A DNA stretch of 64,000 nucleotides, from NCBI RefSeq assembly GCF_002752355.1, contig NZ_MRAV01000001.1:124001-188000 (forward strand). The letters run 5' to 3'. The stretch comes from Leucobacter sp. OLIS6. GTDB taxonomy: Bacteria > Actinomycetota > Actinomycetes > Actinomycetales > Microbacteriaceae. The notes beneath the pieces are model-generated. The model was given only the letters and a program-made list of their open reading frames with translations. It was not told where the DNA came from and searched no databases. Below are positions 61,687 through 64,000 of this stretch, one piece after another (the first letter of the stretch is position 1; every line of letters starts with the position of its first letter). A program made the translations under genes and the position numbers.

Positions 61687-64000
61687 CGGGCCTCCTCGGT
61701 CGGCTGGGCGGTCAGGCGGGGCAGCGAGACCACCATGGTGAGCCCGCCGCCGGGAGTGTCCTCGGGCTCCAACGTGCCGCCCATGCCCTCGGTGAACCCC
61801 TTCGACAGGGCGAGCCCGAGCCCGAGCCCCGTCGAATTGTCGGTATCGCCCAGGCGCTGGAACGGCACGAAGACGTCGTCGCGGCGTTCCTCGGGGATCC
61901 CGGGTCCCTGGTCGACGATCCGGATCTCCACCGTATCGGCGAAGCTGCTGGTGGTCACCCGCACGGGTGCGTGCGCGGGAGCGTGGCGCGCCGCGTTCGC
62001 GAGCAGGTTCACGACGACGCGCTGCAGCAGCACGGGATCCGCGAGCACCTGCGGCGCGTCCGGGTCCAGATCCAGCTCGACGTCGGACGGGCCGAGTCCG
62101 AGCTCGTCGAGCGCGGGCGCGATCACGTCGACCGGGTCGACGGGGATCGGCGCGATGGCGAGCACCCCGGCCTGTAAACGGCTGACGTCGAGCAGATCGG
62201 TCACGAGCGCGGCGAGCGATCCGAGGCTCTCGTCGGCGGTCTCGAGCAGTTCGGCGCGATCCTCGGGGCTCAGCGCCGACCCCGCTGCGCGGAGTCCGCC
62301 GACGGCGGCCGTCGCCGCGGCCAGGGGCCGGCGCAGATCGTGGCTGAGCGCCGAGAGCAGGGCGCCCCGCACGCGGTCGGACGCGGCGATCGGGGCGATC
62401 TCGCTCGCGACCTCGGTGAGCTCGCGCACCTCGAGCGCGGCCTCGAGCTGCGCCGCGAGCACGGTCAGGAGCCGGTGCTCCGAGGCGGCGGGCTCGGGGC
62501 CGTCGAGCTCGAAGCGAGCGGTCGGACCGACGGGCAGGCTGACGGTCGCGGGGCCGGCGACCGGGATCCCGGAGGACGCGATGAGCACGTCTCCGTCGCG
62601 CAGCTGCGCACCCGTCCGGGCGAACGCCTCGCGCGCGCGATCCACGATCGCCTGCACCGCGTCCTGCCCCCGGATCACGCTGCCGGCGACGGTCTGGATC
62701 AGCTCGGACTCTGCAGCGGATCGGCGTGCGGCGCGGCTGCGCCGTGCGGCACGGTCGACGACGATGCTGACGAGCACCGCGATGATCACGTAGAGCAGCA
62801 GCGCGAGCATGTGCAGCGGGTCGGCGATCGACACGGTGTAGAGCGGCCGGATGAAGAAGTAGTCGAGCGTGAGGCCCGAGAGCACGGCGGCGAACAGGGC
62901 GGGCCAGATGCCGCCGACGATCGCGACCACGACTACGAGCAGCTGGTAGCTGAGCACGTCGCTCGTGATCGACTCGGGGCTGCGGGTGAGGCTCAGCGCC
63001 CAGGTGAGCAGGGGTCCTCCGGTGAGCGCGACGACGAGGCCTGCGATCCGCCGTTTCGCGGTGAGCGCCCCGCCTCGGCGGGGGAGCGCGCGGCGGCGGC
63101 CCGCCGCGGCGTGCGTGACGATGTGCACGTCGATGTCGCCGGACTCGCGGATCACGGTCGCGCCGATCCCGGGGCCGGTGAGTGCCGCGGAGAGGCGCCC
63201 GCGCCGGCTGACCCCGACGACGAGCTGCGTGGCGTTCACCGAGCGGGCGAAGTCGACGAGCGCCGTCGGCACGTCGTCGCCGACGACCTGGTGGTAGGTG
63301 CCGCCCAGCTGCTCGGCGAGTGCGCGCAGCTGCACGAGCTCGCCCGGCCGGGACCCTGCGAGGCCGTCCTGCGTCGTGACGTGCACGGCGATCAGCTCGC
63401 CGCCGGACGAGCGGGCCGCGATCCGGGCGCCGCGCCGCAGCAGGGTCTCGCCCTCCGGCCCGCCGGTGAGGGTGACGACCACGCGCTCGCGGGTCTCCCA
63501 GGTGCGCTCGATCCCGTGCTGCGCGCGGTAGTCGCGCAGGGCCTGGTCGACCTCGTCGGCGAGCCAGAGCAGCGCGAGCTCGCGCAGCGCGGTGAGGTTG
63601 CCGAGTCGGAAGTAGTTCGACAGGGCCGCGTCGATGCGCTCGGCTGGGTACACGAGGCCGCCCGAGAGCCGGTCTCGCAGCGCCTGCGGGGCGAGGTCGA
63701 CCACCTCGACCTGGTGGGCGCCGCGCAGGATCTCGTCGGGGATCGTCTCGCGCTGCGCCGCTCCGGTGATCTGCTCGACCACGTCGGTGAGGGAGGCGAT
63801 GTGTTGGATGTTGACCGTCGAGATCACGTCGACGCCCGCGTCGAGCAGTTCGGCGACGTCCTCCCACCGCTTCGCGTTGCGGGACCCGGGGGCGTTCGTG
63901 TGCGCGAGCTCATCGACGAGCGCGACGTCGGGCCGGCGCTCGATCACGGCGTCGAGGTCCATCTCGGACAGGGAGACCCCGCGGTGCTCGACCTGGCGCA
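61683..64000 (-). CDS. kdpD: Sensor kinase KdpD, truncated at the window edge
   Basis: About 772 visible C-terminal residues; the N-terminus lies beyond 64000. Visible order: the rest of the KdpD cytosolic domain (VALVDELAHTNAPGSRN, VDVISTVNIQHI), a USP-like domain (about 190-270), four membrane helices, GAF-like part, H-box SALSHDLRRPLAAA, N-box NLLANAARHAP, G-box DQGPGIPEE and GLGLGLAL. It senses potassium or ionic conditions and phosphorylates KdpE. Confidence 0.95.
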   Translation of the reverse strand, partial: RQVEHRGVSLSEMDLDAVIERRPDVALVDELAHTNAPGSRNAKRWEDVAELLDAGVDVISTVNIQHIASLTDVVEQITGAAQRETIPDEILRGAHQVEVVDLAPQALRDRLSGGLVYPAERIDAALSNYFRLGNLTALRELALLWLADEVDQALRDYRAQHGIERTWETRERVVVTLTGGPEGETLLRRGARIAARSSGGELIAVHVTTQDGLAGSRPGELVQLRALAEQLGGTYHQVVGDDVPTALVDFARSVNATQLVVGVSRRGRLSAALTGPGIGATVIRESGDIDVHIVTHAAAGRRRALPRRGGALTAKRRIAGLVVALTGGPLLTWALSLTRSPESITSDVLSYQLLVVVVAIVGGIWPALFAAVLSGLTLDYFFIRPLYTVSIADPLHMLALLLYVIIAVLVSIVVDRAARRSRAARRSAAESELIQTVAGSVIRGQDAVQAIVDRAREAFARTGAQLRDGDVLIASSGIPVAGPATVSLPVGPTARFELDGPEPAASEHRLLTVLAAQLEAALEVRELTEVASEIAPIAASDRVRGALLSALSHDLRRPLAAATAAVGGLRAAGSALSPEDRAELLETADESLGSLAALVTDLLDVSRLQAGVLAIAPIPVDPVDVIAPALDELGLGPSDVELDLDPDAPQVLADPVLLQRVVVNLLANAARHAPAHAPVRVTTSSFADTVEIRIVDQGPGIPEERRDDVFVPFQRLGDTDNSTGLGLGLALSKGFTEGMGGTLEPEDTPGGGLTMVVSLPRLTAQPTEEAR

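Overview
The window is very GC-rich, tightly packed bacterial chromosome. ATGA stop/start overlaps are frequent and several promoters look leaderless. It carries an acyl-CoA carboxylase epsilon subunit, a ZTP riboswitch on glyA, LAxTG surface-protein signals, SoxR and a Zur-like operator. Together these suggest a high-GC actinobacterium, most likely a Microbacteriaceae member such as Leucobacter. The genus is an inference.

Layout. 0-3.9 kb: a TetR-controlled catabolic operon (NCS1 permease, DUF917 protein, hydantoinase-like protein cut by the left edge). 3.9-7.5 kb: NUDIX hydrolase, acyl-CoA carboxylase epsilon and beta subunits, and biotin ligase. 7.5-11.6 kb: APC permease, amidohydrolase and a divergent TetR regulator. 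11.6-15.1 kb: one-carbon genes purU, glyA (behind a ZTP riboswitch) and folD, plus a 40-residue Cys-rich protein. 15.2-24.6 kb: DedA, a self-regulated ArsR with a double SRPBCC protein, an antiporter, LtrA, a HhH-GPD protein, a toxin-antitoxin pair and two MFS transporters, one under a SoxR box. 25-29.5 kb: an unusual two-component system and an ion-transporter-superfamily permease.

29.5-42.1 kb is the most interesting region. Two divergent operons share a Zur/Fur-like operator at 34178-34203. Leftward run an S9 peptidase and a complete metallophore-type ABC importer (FecCD/FecE/binding lipoprotein). Rightward run a 32-residue His-rich peptide gene without cysteine, a strong UUCG-capped hairpin, a cyclodehydratase partner protein, a CocE/NonD-hydrolase-YcaO fusion, a SagB/McbC-like FMN dehydrogenase and two ABC exporter half-molecules. 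The simplest reading is a zinc-starvation-induced, azol(in)e-modified peptide that is made, exported, recaptured with metal and hydrolysed inside the cell: a ribosomal zincophore. A second copy of the operator sits on the start of a YibE/F-family gene at 60.9 kb.

44.0-51.1 kb is a remnant integrative element at tRNA-Lys. It is flanked by 78-bp direct repeats that contain the tRNA 3' end. It holds decayed mobile-element genes, an unknown gene, a sigma factor fused to a membrane and external domain, and a large RCC1/Ig surface protein with a C-terminal LAITG sorting signal. 51.3-58.1 kb: CorA, small membrane proteins, SodA, a SoxR-governed ferredoxin/ferredoxin-NADP reductase/flavin reductase operon, soxR and a FAD oxidoreductase. 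58.2-64 kb: a surface protein with an N-terminal LAATG segment (paralogous at its N-terminus to the gene at 42.9 kb), YibE/F, and KdpE/KdpD, with KdpD cut by the right edge.
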